From Chara braunii (lineage: Eukaryota; Streptophyta; Charophyceae; Charales; Characeae), in assembly GCA_003427395.1 (NCBI GenBank), contig BFEA01000218.1, positions 873,372-937,371 on the forward strand: DNA of 64,000 nucleotides, in the 5' to 3' direction. Position numbers and translations under genes: made by a program. Positions within the stretch are counted from its first letter, which is position 1, and each line of letters begins with the position of its first letter. The notes under the pieces were generated by a model. It ran no database searches. It was not told the origin of the DNA and saw only the letters and a list, made by a program, of their open reading frames with translations. Of the stretch, positions 45,537 to 57,716 are shown in pieces.

Positions 45537-48224
45537 CTACTTACATAATTCCACCTGGTTCTGCCTATATAACTGAGCCCTACCCCCATCTGGAGCTCGC
45601 TCTACTATCCTGCCCTGCCTGTCATAGAACTTGTCGTTGAACTCCGCAACTCGCCCCTCGGCCTTATCTTCGAGGAGTTTTGGGCAGTCCACGGCTCTAT
45701 GCCCTTCCTCCTTGCACCACAAACAGGAGGCATCGTGCCATCTGCCAGTCTTCTTCTTTCTCCCCTGCGAACTCGATGTCGAAGGCATCCCCATGGTCTC
45801 AGTGGTCACCTCATGACACGAGGGCAACCCCACATGGCCCTGAGGTCCATGCTCCATAGCCTCAACACCCCCACCCTCTCGTATGGCCGTGCTCACTGGC
45901 CTGCAGCCCGGCGTGCCCAACTCTCGGGGTCCCTCCTCATGAGCCCTCTCTGTCAGCACCGCCTCATCCCTGCATACCCCTGACGGCTGAGGGCCCCCTA
46001 TAGCAGTGGGCTCACTCATGACCTCCTGCTGCTGTTGTCGCCGCGAGCCAGGCTCCCCGGAGTCCGTCTCCGTGGCCCAGGAACCCAGCTCCGTCCTCAA
46101 CTTTCCCAATCTCGGAGCATCCTCTGGAGTGTCGAGCCTCTGAGACCTCTCCTGTGGAGTGCCTATCCCCATGGCTGCCGCCAGCTCATGCAAGCGCGAA
46201 CCTCTCCTCTCCGTGGACATAGCCATAAGCGACTCTTGCGCACCACCTTCCTCCTCAATTGCGTCCAAGGGCACCTCCTCCATCGGCTCACTCTGTCGGG
46301 GGACCTCCACTGCTGCTCCTTGGCTCGGCGAGGCGCGCATTCCCCAGCCCTGGCCATCGGCACCGGCTCGCCCCACCTGGCTAGCCTCCCAGGCTGCTGA
46401 GAGCCTATCCACAGCGGCCGCCATCTCCTCAAATCTCCTCTCCCACTCAACCTCTCTAGCCTGGCTTCTCGCCCTCTCCTCGGCAAGCTGAGTAGTCAGG
46501 TGCTCCACCTCCAACTCTTTGACCCTGAGCTCATTTCTGAGTAGATTATACCACTGGAAAGATGTGACTGCCGTCTCGCATAGCCTCTGATCCATGCGCT
46601 CAATCGCCTGCCTGGTCGCGGAGAACCCCAAGTCCCCCATCTCTCTCAACTCACTCGTCTCCTCGTCCGCCCGTCCTGCCTCTCGTGACCTCTGGCGGGC
46701 TGCATCCCTCTGGCTCTCATACCTAGCCCACAACTCGTCGATCCTCTGCTCACTTGTCTTGGGCTCGACCGGCGGTGTCGGCTCTATCCCTGCCGCCTCC
46801 ATCTCAGCATGTCTTGCATATATCTCGTCCAGACGGACCCGCACTCGGGCGGACTTCTCTTCGCGAGTCTCTCTTGGGGTTCCTTCCACTCACGGCCCCT
46901 GGCCTCCTGGAGTCAATGCCTCCGCCTCCATCCCTTTGCTCGCGCGCGACACTACTGGCGGTAACTCTGCTGAAACGGGCTCCTCGATATGCGGGCTCTT
47001 GGTCACCTGCGTGGCCAAGGGCAAGTCAAGGGGCGCCTCCATCCTCTCTCTCTCACACACACCTTGGTCCTCCGCCTCTGCCTCCTGCTCAGGTATAGTG
47101 GTGGCCTCAGGGGGAAACTCCGGGATCTCCTCACTGCCTGGCTCAGGAATTCCCTCTGGCCATGAACGTTGTGCTGGCTCTGGAGCTGGGGAGCATGGAG
47201 GGGTATCGTCCCCAACCGTGATCACCTCTCTACCCTGAGGTCGCACCGGATCCGGCCGCTCGGCTGCCATTTCAGGATCCTGCGGCTCCTCTCGGTCTCG
47301 CATGTCTGTCTCCATCTCGGGGTCGAGGGGCTCCTCCAATGGCACGTAGCATGCCGGCTCAACTGAACCCTCTCCCATCCGTGAGGCCTCCCATCGGGAT
47401 ACACCGAGATGAGTCGCTAAGCTTCGGAATGGCATCTCTCTTGGTATGTCCAGCTCCTGCGTTGATGGCAGTGGTGAGGGCGGCCTCAACTCCTCGCTCG
47501 TAATCCGCCGAAACTCAACCGCTCGGAGGCCACAAGCAGGGAACGACTCCTCTGCCAATGCGGGCCCTGCGGGCTCATCCTCCCGCTGGGCTGGGGCTCC
47601 CCTCCTCTCTTTGGCCAGCCCCGCCTCTCTCGGTGCCGGTTCCCTTGGCCTCTTGCTTCGCCACCGCCTCTCAACTCTGGGCTCGTGCCTCTCATGCTGT
47701 GGCCGTCCGAACGCCCTCCTGAGCTGGGCCTGACAGTCCTCCCAGTCTCGAGCCCTTTTTTGAATCTGCTTGGCCACCTGCCTCTCTGCCTGCCTCGTCC
47801 AGATGAGTATAGCCTGCACCCATTCCTCCCGCGCAACCCCCAGACTCAACATGTAGTGCTCATATGCGGGGATGAACTCATCTGCATTCCCCTCCTCCAA
47901 TCGAATGGGCATGCCATCACGCCCCCTAGGGGAAGCTCTCAACCTCTGCATCCCGGCTTCCACGTCCGGCCAAGTCAGGGCCTCCTCACATATCTGAGCG
48001 ACAGACTCCTCGAACCGCCCTATACCCCTCAAGTGGTGAATCCTCTCCGCCACTGACCACCCTCTTTGTGCCGCATGATCCCGATATACGTCCAAGAAGA
48101 GCTCAATGTTGTCATCATCAAACTCAGGCGTAGGCTCCCTCCTAGGCGGCTTATGCTGCTCGCCTCTTCCCTCCATCCTCTGGGGCCCCTGGCATGGCCG
48201 TGTGTCCCTCCCGCCCCTCTGCAT
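45537..48224 (-). pseudogene. Third ORF: Gag-like protein with C-terminal zinc knuckle
   Basis: An 896-codon frame from ATG 48224 to TAG 45537 is interrupted only by TGA at 46890-46892; both halves are in one frame. From the N-terminus there is a helical segment (NIELFLDVYRDHAAQRGW to about DCQAQLRRAFG, residues 30-160) that looks like a Gag capsid domain, then a long acidic, Pro/Glu-rich linker. After the stop come a coiled coil (NELRVKELEVEHLTTQLAEE) and CLWCKEEGHRAVDC, a CX2CX4HX4C zinc knuckle near the C-terminus, ending VELCK. It follows pol by about 200 nt. It may be a second nucleocapsid-like protein of the element. An env-like role is not supported: no signal peptide or membrane segment is seen. 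I believe similar predicted proteins occur in Chara. Confidence 0.7.
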
Positions 48225-48246
48225 GACTGCCTTCGAAAAGTCAGAC

Positions 48247-48427
48247 CTGCACAACAGGCGAGAGACAACAAGCAGGCACACAACAGGGTCAGCAACCGAG
48301 CCATCGGCCTAGGGAAATCCCACATACACTCCACACCCATCCATCCCAATCATCCACCTATCTAACCATCCGACCTGGGTAATACCTAGGCAAGACTCTA
48401 TCCCTAACGAGGTCTCATGGCCCTTAC
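48247..48427 (-). promoter_or_regulatory. Possible intron between pol and the third ORF
   Basis: The pol stop TAG is followed at once by GTAAGG, a good 5' splice site (48427). A pyrimidine-rich CTTGTTGTCTCTCGCC..TTGTGCAG ends at 48247, 23 nt before the third ORF's ATG. The acceptor could make a spliced subgenomic RNA for the third ORF. This is suggestive only. Confidence 0.3.
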
Positions 48428-51400
48428 CTATTCCCTGGCCACAAACTTCTTCAGCCTTGTCCATGATACCCAGTCCTGCCATCCTGCCCCATCCAACTCC
48501 TCAATTTGGTAGGCCCCAAATTCGCCACACCGCACGATCCTATAGGGTCCCAGCCACCGTTTGTCGAGCTTCCAGGACCACTACTTTTCCAGCGAGGAGT
48601 CATACAACAGCACCACATCCCCAACCTTTAGTGGATCCTTATTCGGGCCACCCGGTCCCACCTCATCTTGTCTTCCATGCGACTTCTCTCCACCTGACCA
48701 GCGGCCTCTCGTAACCTTTCCTCAGCGGCCCCCACCTGCCGCGCCCGTATATCGAGCAGCTCTTCAAAGGACAGGTCCACTTCCAGGTCCAGGTGCCTCC
48801 ACGTTTTCATAAAGCTTTCTATGGGAAAGGTGGCATGTCTTCCATACCATAGTGTGGCTGGCGCATACTTGGTAGTCCTTTTCACTGTAACATTTTCCAC
48901 GAAGAATGCTGCTCTCAGGAATTTCGGCCATTGGTTAGGCTTTCCCTCAGTCCATTTGGCCAGGAGATTCGTGATGGTACTATGCCCCCTTTCCACAGGC
49001 GCGTTTGCCAGGGGGTGCGCGGCAGTAGTGTAGTTTGCCACCACGCCGTATCCTGCAAGCAAGGTCCGCACCTCGTTACACGTAAACTCCAACCCCCGGT
49101 CCATCACAAACTCTCTGACAAATGGATAGCGCAAGTAGTACTCTTCGATGCACCTTGCTTAAACTGGGCCGGTTTTCGTACGAATAGCCCGACCGTCCAC
49201 GAACCCGGTAAGGTTGTCCCGTGCGTCGAAGATATAGTTACTTCCGTCCTCCCCAAGTGGCATGAACAATAGGTCCAGGTGTACGACTGCACCCACTTCC
49301 CTTTCCAGTCTGGGGTGCAGAGGTTCCCCCGGCCTTTGCGCTGACCTCTGTTGGCAGGGTACACAGGACTGGCAGTACTTGATGACCATTGTCAGCATTC
49401 CATCCCAATGGTATAACTCACTTATCTTTGCGCACGTGGCACTAACCCCTCTGTGCCCCCCTGCTATACCATCGTGTAAGGCTGCTATGACATCGATCTG
49501 CCGGTTCCTCCCGCATACGATCCTCCTGGGGTTCCCAACCAGTCGCTTTATAAACAAATGACCATCTCTCACTACGTAGAGATGCCTCATCTTCTGGGCC
49601 TTAGCACTTGCGTCGCTATCCCTCATTTCGCACGACAGGAGTAACCCCAACTCCCGATAAATTCCGTCATACTCCTCGGCACGGAAGGCCTCCCTAATCT
49701 CTCCCTCTTCGAACTCGTCGTCCTGGCTCTCAGGAATGAGAAGTTCGCCCTCTTCGGAGCTAGCTGCGCTCCTCTGGCCAAAGTTCCCCTGCAGGAGCGT
49801 GTTGGTGAGCAAGTACATTCCTCCCATTAGCTGCTCATGCTCCTCTACCTGGGTTGGGCCTTCCATATCGTCCTTACCGCCTCCACTAGACCATGTGTCC
49901 CTGCGAATGCCAACCTCATCATCCAGCCAACATCCCTACTCCCCCACGGATCTTCCTCCTGGAAAGGTTTGAGGACCAATTCCTCCTTCTGCTCGTACCC
50001 CCTTGGTGCTAGCCATATAGGATGTGTGACGCAGCTAGGCACCCTCAGCGACCATTCATTTATGTGGAGGCGGACATCCTCTTCCTGATCCAGGATCCCG
50101 TCAACTGGCGGGGTATCCTCAATCGACTCTTTGCCCGCCCCATCCCAGTTGATGCGGCTCAGCCCATCTGCCCTGTTCTTGTCCCCGGGAATCCTCTCCA
50201 ACTCAAAGTTAAACATCCAAATGTAAGTCAACCACCTCACGATGATTGGGTCAGATGGAGTATAACTTTTCAGGGAACACGCCAGCGCGGTAGGGTCCAC
50301 CCTCAAAATGAGCCTCCTGCCAAAGATATAGTTCTGGAAGGTCCTTAGGCAGTGGAGTACCGCCAACGTCTCCTTCTTAAACTGGGAGTAGTTCCTCTCA
50401 GTCGTATTGAGGGTGCGACTTTCAAACCTTAACGGCCTCTCCTTCCCATCCGCATCCGCCTGAATCAGGACTCCTCCTAAGGCAGTTGGCCCAGAGTCCG
50501 TCTCGACAATGAATGGCTTTTCCTCTATGGCCTCATAGTTTGGCGCTCCTGACACCAAACCTCCTTCCTTGAATTCTCTCTTCATCCTTTCCACAACCCT
50601 TTTCTGGTCTTCGCCCCAGACCCACTCCTGATCCTGACGCACCAGCTTCCTCAAATGCTCTGACTTGGTGGCGAAGTCCTTCACAAAAATCCTCCAAAAC
50701 CCGCAGGTCCCAAGGAAGCTCCTCACGTTCGTTATCGACTGGAAGGGGACTGACCACTCTACGATCTTATCCATTTTCTTCACGTCTGGCCTCCGCCCCC
50801 TCTTGTTACAGACAAAGCCCAGAATCGTGGCCTCCCTCATACAATGTTTCGACTTGGGGCCGCTTGCCGTCAGGTTGTGTTCTTCCAGCAGACCCAGAAC
50901 CTTATCGATATCCTGGACGTGCTTCCATACGAACCGCCTTACTCCTGGCATCACTTCATCTTCCTCCTTCTCCTTTGGACCCTTGACCGCCAAATCGTCA
51001 ATGTAGGGCTGAGTGATATGTGGACTAACCGTCTGCATGACCCTAATCATGTGCCCTTGCACCATCGCCACCGCATTAGTCCACCCCTGAGGCGCCACGT
51101 TCATGTGGAATAGCCCCCTTGGCGTATGCATCGCCGTCACCGACCTATCCGGTGGGTACACAAGAAACTGGTCATACCCAGAGTAAAGGTTTATAAGTGA
51201 GATTATAGACCTTCTTGCGCATGATTCTGACAGGGCGTCCGCATTCGGCAACCCTCCCGCGTCCCGCACCGTCACTGCATTCATTCGTTGCAGATCCTGC
51301 ACCCACCGCAGCGTTCCGTTCGGCTTGATAAAACAAAACCAAGGGGAAGCATACGGTCCACTGGAGTAATCTGCCACATACGTACTCATCTTCCCATCCA

Positions 51401-51835
51401 AGTAATCCACCACCTTCTTCTCCTCATCCGGATTCGGGTATCACGCGCCCCTCAGGTTCCACGGCTCGTGTGGGACGGTATGGATTCGTATCATCGGGAT
51501 CTTATCCACGTCCAACCTCCCACGCTCGTCATCATTAAACGCATACGCGCAATGCCTCCTTCTCATGGTCTCCACCATCAAGGTCCTCTCCTGGGGCGAC
51601 AGGAAGCCAGACTCGCCAATTATCAACCCTTTCTCATTCTCCTTATTGATGCGGCCCGGCCTTGCCTGTGCGCGCTCCCGCATACGCCTTATCAGCCCCC
51701 GCTCTCGCCCATAGTAGGCTTCCTCATCCTCCGTGACAAGCACGGGGACTGGGCGGCACTTCTTGTCTATGGTCTTGTACCGCCTTTGGGAGCCCTTCTT
51801 AAGCCCTCCCCTTAAAAAAACTGACTTGTTGTTTA
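48428..51835 (-). pseudogene. pol: Pol pseudogene: reverse transcriptase, RNase H, integrase
   Basis: Ty3/gypsy order RT-RNase H-integrase. RT: GPYASPWFCFIKPNGTLRWV, then LINLYSGYDQF where the catalytic Asp is Asn (codon AAC, 51191-51189), then PYIDDLAV with both Asp intact (50999-50994). RNase H: FIVETDSG (Asp 50498), SQFKKETLAVL, DPTAL, RADGLSR. Integrase: H2C2 zinc site (HDGIAGGHRG, CQSCVPCQQR), DDE core with HLDLLF (49275), VMDRGLEF (49101) and APVERGH (48993), the last two 35 residues apart as in DD35E, and a C-terminal RWLGPYRIV (GPY/F) module. No chromodomain. Damage: TGA 51441, a frameshift near 49855, TAA 49159, a frameshift near 48630 and TAG 48581. The frame begins -1 relative to gag-protease. 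It acts in cDNA synthesis and integration when intact; this copy cannot. Confidence 0.93.
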
Positions 51836-54800
51836 GGCCAGGGCCATCGCAGGGTCCCCTCTCCTCCCGGGAAGCCGATAGACCAGCTCCACTTCTCCCA
51901 CTTGAGGGCTTTCCAGGACCTGTTCCCTCAATGCCTTTATGGCTTCCGGGTCCGCCATATCGTGCGCCTTCACCACCTCCATTGCCTTATTCACATCGTT
52001 AAGGCCCAGGGACAGCACCTCGCCTGCTCCTTCCCCCTCTTGTTCCTCCCGGAGTCCCCGCCACGCGTACTCCGACTCCTCGAAGGTAAAGGAGCCGAGG
52101 TTGAGCCTATTCCTCGCACTTCCGGGCCTTGTGTTCCGACACTTTATGATTTCGTAGTTTCTGCAAGCCGGATCAGATAGAGTCAGGATCATCGTCCCCT
52201 CATGCCTGTTGAAGACGAAGGTCTCCGTCCGGCAGAGGAACGACCTCCCCAGAAGAATAGGGTGGTCGACGTCGGGTATGGCGAAGAAGCACATTCGCGC
52301 CCTTACTCTCCCAATCTCCACCATCACATTAGACGCTGTGCCGCAGAAAATGGCCTTGTAGTTGGCGCCGTGCAGCACACCATGGTCCGAATGGTCAACT
52401 TCTAACCCTAACATCGTCGCGTCCCTCTCCCGGATGATATTCATTTTCGCGCCTGTGTCCACCATTGCAATGCTTGGCTGGTCCCTCACCTTCAAGTCCA
52501 CCACACATTTCCAATCCATCCTAGTGCCCGCCTCTGTCCACTCTATCTCCCTGGGCAGAATTGAGCTCAGGTGGACATTGGGCACTAACCTTCGCGAGAG
52601 CCGCCCTTTCAGCTCGCCCCGGAGCCTTGGTGCTGAGGCCAAAATGTCCTTTAAGTTCATCAGATCGTTATGGCCATCCTGGAGCTTATCCACCATTCGC
52701 TCCACGTCAAAGTCTTCCTCCAGCCGGACTGCGTACTTCTTCCTTTTTGGCACGCCATCATGCAGACTCGGCTCCACCCCTCCCTGAGCCCCCCTCTTCT
52801 TGGCCCTCTGTTCCGCCCTCCGGTCCTCCTCCTGCCGGAGCCTCTCGTCCTCTTCGTCATCACCCTCATCTTCCTCTTCTTGAACTTCTACCACTTCCTT
52901 TCTTCGTTCGGGCTCAGGGTCCTTTCGAGGGGGCGCCCGACTGGGTGCTTGGCTAGGCCCTTGACTGGTGGTGGCCTTACTTTGGCCCCTAATCTGCGCG
53001 GCCTGAGGTACCCTTCCATGCGACGTAGGGGGTCTGAAGGTCATCCCTAACCTAGGACCTGCCCCGACCGTCGCCTCGCTTGGACATCCTTGTGGTCCTG
53101 ACGACGACTCCGGACCGGACCCATAGAGCATCACCTCAGGAAGGCTCATTTCCCATTCCCGGGCCTTTTCACACATTGCCCTTAAACGATCCTGATACCT
53201 GCCGACCTTTGCAAGCAGGTCCTCCATCCTCTCCAGGATGGTCGAGGCTGACTCTCTCACCACTTCCTGCGCCTCATCGTGAGACTCAACAACTATGGGC
53301 TCCTCCTTTATAGTCCCCGCCTTCAACCGCTGAGTTACTTCCTCATTTTCATCCACAATCTCCTCGACTCTTACGCCGGGGTCTTGCCTTTCCTGCCATA
53401 TCCTAAACATTGTTGGGGCTGCTGGAGGCCCGGCCGCTGCCCGCCTGAGGGCTTCCTGCCTGATTCCTCCCGGGGTCTTGGGGTCAATGTGCATTCCCCA
53501 CCGGTCGTATATATCCTCGTCCATACAGGTGGAGATTAATCCTGCCTTTTCGTCGTCCCGCCGCTGTTGGCAGAATTGTACAGTGTGGCCCACCTCGCCA
53601 CAATGCCAACAAGTTGCGTTCCGCCAGTCGAAGCGGGGTCTTCCGTACCCTTGGCCCCCTCCCTGGCTGCCTTGGCCACCTTGGTTCTGACCCCCTTGAC
53701 CATTCCAGCCTCCTCCACGACCTCCACCATTTCCTCCTCGCCCCCGGCTGCCCCCTCCTCTACCTCCTTGGCCCCGGCCCCCATTACCCTGCCCGCCTTG
53801 TCCTTGGCCTCCTCCCCCGGCCACACTAGCTTGCGAGGCCTACTGGGAGGGCGGCGGTTGAGCCACGGGCTGGCTTTGAGTCGCCGGGTAGCTCGGGGGG
53901 CCCATACTTGCAGATGGGCCTGAATAGGGGACCATGTGTCCCGCGTGGGCCTGACTCCCTCCACACGAGACGCAGTGGTTACAACTGGGTCAGGGCGTAG
54001 ATTGGCAATGCGGCACCCAGTGTCCACAAGATGGCGGCGGCCCCATGTGCGATGATCCGGCTGGCGCGGGTGCTGGGGCGGCCGCGGCGACAGGTGGTGG
54101 TGCAGCAAGGGCTTGGGGAGCCTGCCCTTTCCCTGATCCCTGTCCCCCCAGTAGCAGATTACGCTGCTTCCTCTGGGCCTTAGTCAGGGCTTGGGAGCCC
54201 GTCTCCCCTCCGCCGTAGTCTTTTCGCCCTGCCTCCTCATCTCCTACTCCTGACGCCCGGCCTTGGGCCACTGCCACCACTCTTTTCTGTAGTTCTGCTT
54301 CGCTATCATACCCCAGTGCCGCCAACACGTCCGTGACTATTCTCTTCACCCCTGGGGTCCCGGATGCAGTAGCATCCCTCTCCTTCCTCTTGCGCCTTTG
54401 CAGCCTCATTTGGTGCTGGTCCACCTGGTCCAGGCTCCCTTCTTCCACTCCCTTGTCAATGGTTGCCCAGGTGAGCCTCTCGCTTCCTTCCCCATACTTC
54501 GTCAGCTTTGTGGCCTCCGAGCCTAGAAGCAGCCCCAAAAATGTGGCGCACTATGCCTCCTCAGAAATCCCGTGCACTTTCCTCGCCCTTTTCATGAACT
54601 CGTGCACAAACGCCCCAATGGTAGAGAAGTCTTCCTTGTTCATGGCCTCCAAGTCGGCCATGGTCAACAGGTCGTCCCCCAGCCTATACTTCCTTCGCAT
54701 TAGGTCTCCAAACTTTGCCTAACTGCCACCGACGGCGTCCACAACCTTAGTTACTTCCCCATGGTGACTGTGCAAGACATACTTCAGGACCCGATGGAGC

Positions 54801-54991
54801 TTGACCTCATCTGACAGTCCCACCAGCGCCTGCTCTGTCAGATCCAACCAATCAGATAACCGATCCCCTTTGAAGTGAAATGTCTCGACCTTCGGGACAT
54901 TGCTCGGTGCCCTCTCGCGCTTGTCCAGGGCATCAATGAGGTCATCGAGAGTCACAAGTTTCTTCCCACAGTCCGCCATCTCTTCTGGCAT
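51833..54991 (-). pseudogene. gag: Gag-protease pseudogene
   Basis: One frame of 1053 codons from ATG 54991 (an in-frame TGA lies just upstream) to TAA 51833. Gag part: PKVETFHFKGDRLSDWLDL and SDEVKLHRVLKYV (residues 30-80, typical Gag capsid entry), then a basic, Gln/Ala/Pro-rich region and a Gly/Gln-rich tract (about 390-450). The zinc knuckle CWHCGEVGHTVQFC (CX2CX4HX4C) is near residue 461. An acidic charged stretch follows. The aspartic protease starts at MVDTGAKMNI (catalytic Asp-Thr-Gly at 52459) and has ILLGRSFL, the flap-side I-L-G motif. Stops at TAG 54719, TAG 54551, TGA 53990 and TAG 53840 break it; beyond these the frame stays the same throughout. Confidence 0.9.
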
Positions 54992-55368
54992 CTTGGCCAA
55001 CCGCCTTCAACTCCAATCTCCCTGTTATAAGAGACAATGGGACAAAGGACCCCACACAGTGACTCAACCTTTCATGACCCTATCGGGTTAACCGCTTTAG
55101 ACACCCCACACTCTAGACCTGACAGACACTCCTTCTCCCTTTTTGCTCATCTAGATAACGCTTATCCTTACCATAGGACTTCCTCATCCGCATACAGCGC
55201 TCAGCTGTCAGCCAGACCGTCAATCAATCAATCATCCAACCCATTGTCATATCGATCACCATATAGTCGATCTCATAGTCCTTCTCTTTTCCCGCTCATA
55301 TGCCTAGTTTCTCGCTTACTCTTATACCCGGATGTCGTTCCACCAGGGACAACGGTAGGCTTCCGTTA
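54992..55368 (-). other. 5' leader of the giant element
   Basis: About 375 nt separate the primer-binding site from gag. No frame of note. It should include the packaging signal, which cannot be recognised by eye. Confidence 0.6.
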
Positions 55369-55386
55369 TCCCCGACAACGGCGCCA
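55369..55386 (-). promoter_or_regulatory. Primer-binding site, tRNA-Asp type
   Basis: Minus strand TGGCGCCGTTGTCGGGGA pairs with the 3' end of plant tRNA-Asp (..CCCCGGCAACGGCGCCA) with one mismatch. It lies 2 nt inside the LTR end CTCGACT (expected CTCGACA). Athila/Tat-lineage plant elements use the same primer. Confidence 0.88.
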
Positions 55387-57716
55387 CCAGTCGAGCGCAT
55401 CGGTCCGGCACCGCGCGTGGCAGTGCGGGACCCTCTCGGCCGCCAACCTCGTCACGAACGCACAAAAGGAGCTTCCTTAGGCCGCTCCGGCCGAGTGCGC
55501 CAGCTATACCTCTCGCGAGCCCCTACGACAGGATAGGGCCTACGCGAGGCACAACTTACCTCCACCTTACGGGAGTTGTCACCTCCCTTCGGTGGGCGTA
55601 TCCCCGCCAAGCTACCAGTCCACAATACGAAAGCTACTCCGTTGCAATCGCAGAGGTGGACCAGTCGAGGGCGTTTCTCGTTCGCTGCAGCATAGGGGGT
55701 ACGCATGGTAATACGCCTATCGGACCCGCACGCGAACCGACATCTTAGGGGGCTGAAGTCCTAAGCGCGGCTCGGCGCCGGTCGACTAGGACGCATCCCA
55801 CGCACCACGCGCACACCACTCTACGAACACCAAAATAAAACACACACACCCATACGCACGAAACGACACCACACGAACAATGCGACGCAAACAACGCGAC
55901 AACGCTCCTAGCCCCTCAGTAGCCATCCCATAACTTTTCGATACGGAAATCAAATGGGCGTCGCGCGCGAGACTTGATATAAAAATCGCGCGGAGGCAGG
56001 GCTAACTCATGTCGACTCGCAATGGGAGCGTACGCAAGCAGTCGCAATGATGGCGTACTGTGTAGTACCCATACTCGCGCGGTCCTCGTTAATCTCAAGG
56101 GTCGCATTTGACACCCAAGTGTCGGCTGACACGCGCCTTGAGGGTTAATCTCTCGACGCTGGACAACCGCCATGCGCGGTTGAGGACCACACACCCTTTT
56201 TTGCACCCTTATGCAGAGTGTGTGTTACACAGGCCCATGCTTGTGGTGGTAGTCATCTCTCGAGGCCCTAGGGGTGAGTCCTCCTCGGGGCCTGGGCGAA
56301 AGTCAAGGGGTTTGACTTTGACGGCTGCCACGGATTACAACGTCCAACCATAAAAATCTCTAAGAAGCAACAAAACTCGAACCCAAGAAGAGGGGACATG
56401 GCAAAGGTCTCCTGGCCTTTAAAACAAAAACCCATGGCCTTGGGATACACTTCCCCTCTATGGGCGGTGCCGGCGGCCTACAATAATCCTAAGCGCTGCA
56501 CCTACGCACAAGCCTGGCGGTCCCATAACTTTTAGACGCCGGGGCGGCGAGGCGGCGCATGCAGGGCTCTGATATAAAATTGCGCGGCCGCAGGCCAACC
56601 CTATGCCAACCACTGATGCCAATCATATGTGGTAACCGCGGTTTCGGCCTCGCGATATTGAATGGCTGAAGAAACTCATCACGAGGGGTTACCCCTCACG
56701 ATATTGAACGGCTGAAGGACACGCCGTTCTGCCCTCGCGACATTTCCGCCCTTCAGGCGGAGTGTCCTGCCGGCCAAAGTAAATAGGCTCTATGCGAGAG
56801 GAGACCCCTCCCCTTCAGGGCCTAGGGCTTGGGATGTCTTAGATAAGGACCTTGAATCCCGGCCCAGGACCAACGTCCGACGAAGAAAGCCCCAAGACGC
56901 AATTAGGCAGAAGGGAGGGTCTTACCTATCCCTCAGCCCCAACTTCCACGCGGTTATTAACACGGCCCTTTGGGCCCCTCGAATACCCATCGTACGTATA
57001 CCCACGCATACATGCAAAAGGGGATAGAGTCATGACGATCACTTCTCACAGGCACAGCGAGACTCCTCACAACCATGTATGTGTATGTGGAATCGCAGGC
57101 AGTCCAAATCCAAAATCTGAGCCACAGGACATACCTGCAACCACACCAAGAACCAAGCAACAAAACACGCACTACATGGAGTCAACCCCAACCATTCTCT
57201 ATGCTCATACCCCTTCGCTTTATCCATGCAAGCCCCAACTGTCAGTCCAACCAGCCTCAATTAAATACTCAGTACCTTTGTTAAATGGCCATTCAATAAA
57301 AGTCCGGGTGAAACCCTTAACAAACAGTAGAAACCACCAGGGGTAAAGCCTTTTAGGTTGAGTATGGGGAATGGATTGAAATTGAGTCGAAGACCGACGA
57401 ATCGGCAACCGACGTGTTATAAGTGACAACAGAAGACGATCCTCCAAAGATCAAGCTGAATCTAGTCTTGATCTTGAATCGAACGATCAAGACGACCTGT
57501 AACACATGACAGACCAATCCCCAAGCTGAGATCATGAGCGTATGGAGAATACAACTCCATAACATATTCTCACTCAAATCCTCCTAGCTAGCTAAGCCTA
57601 AATCTACCTCGAGGCGGTGCCCAAAGCAAATGNAGACCCTGGCTGGATCTCTCCTATTCNGGGNGGATTGCNAGAATCGCCACCTGTCAAAATANAATNT
57701 AACTCCTCTGAATCAA

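Noticed and set aside
45537-48224. Envelope-like gene
   Set aside because: No signal peptide, membrane segment or glycoprotein features; a zinc knuckle and coiled coil are present instead.
45631-48365. Plus-strand frames antisense to the third ORF, including 46594-47238
   Set aside because: Shadows of the conserved minus-strand frame; no motifs.
51902-53923. Plus-strand frames antisense to gag-protease
   Set aside because: Shadows of the recognised minus-strand domains.
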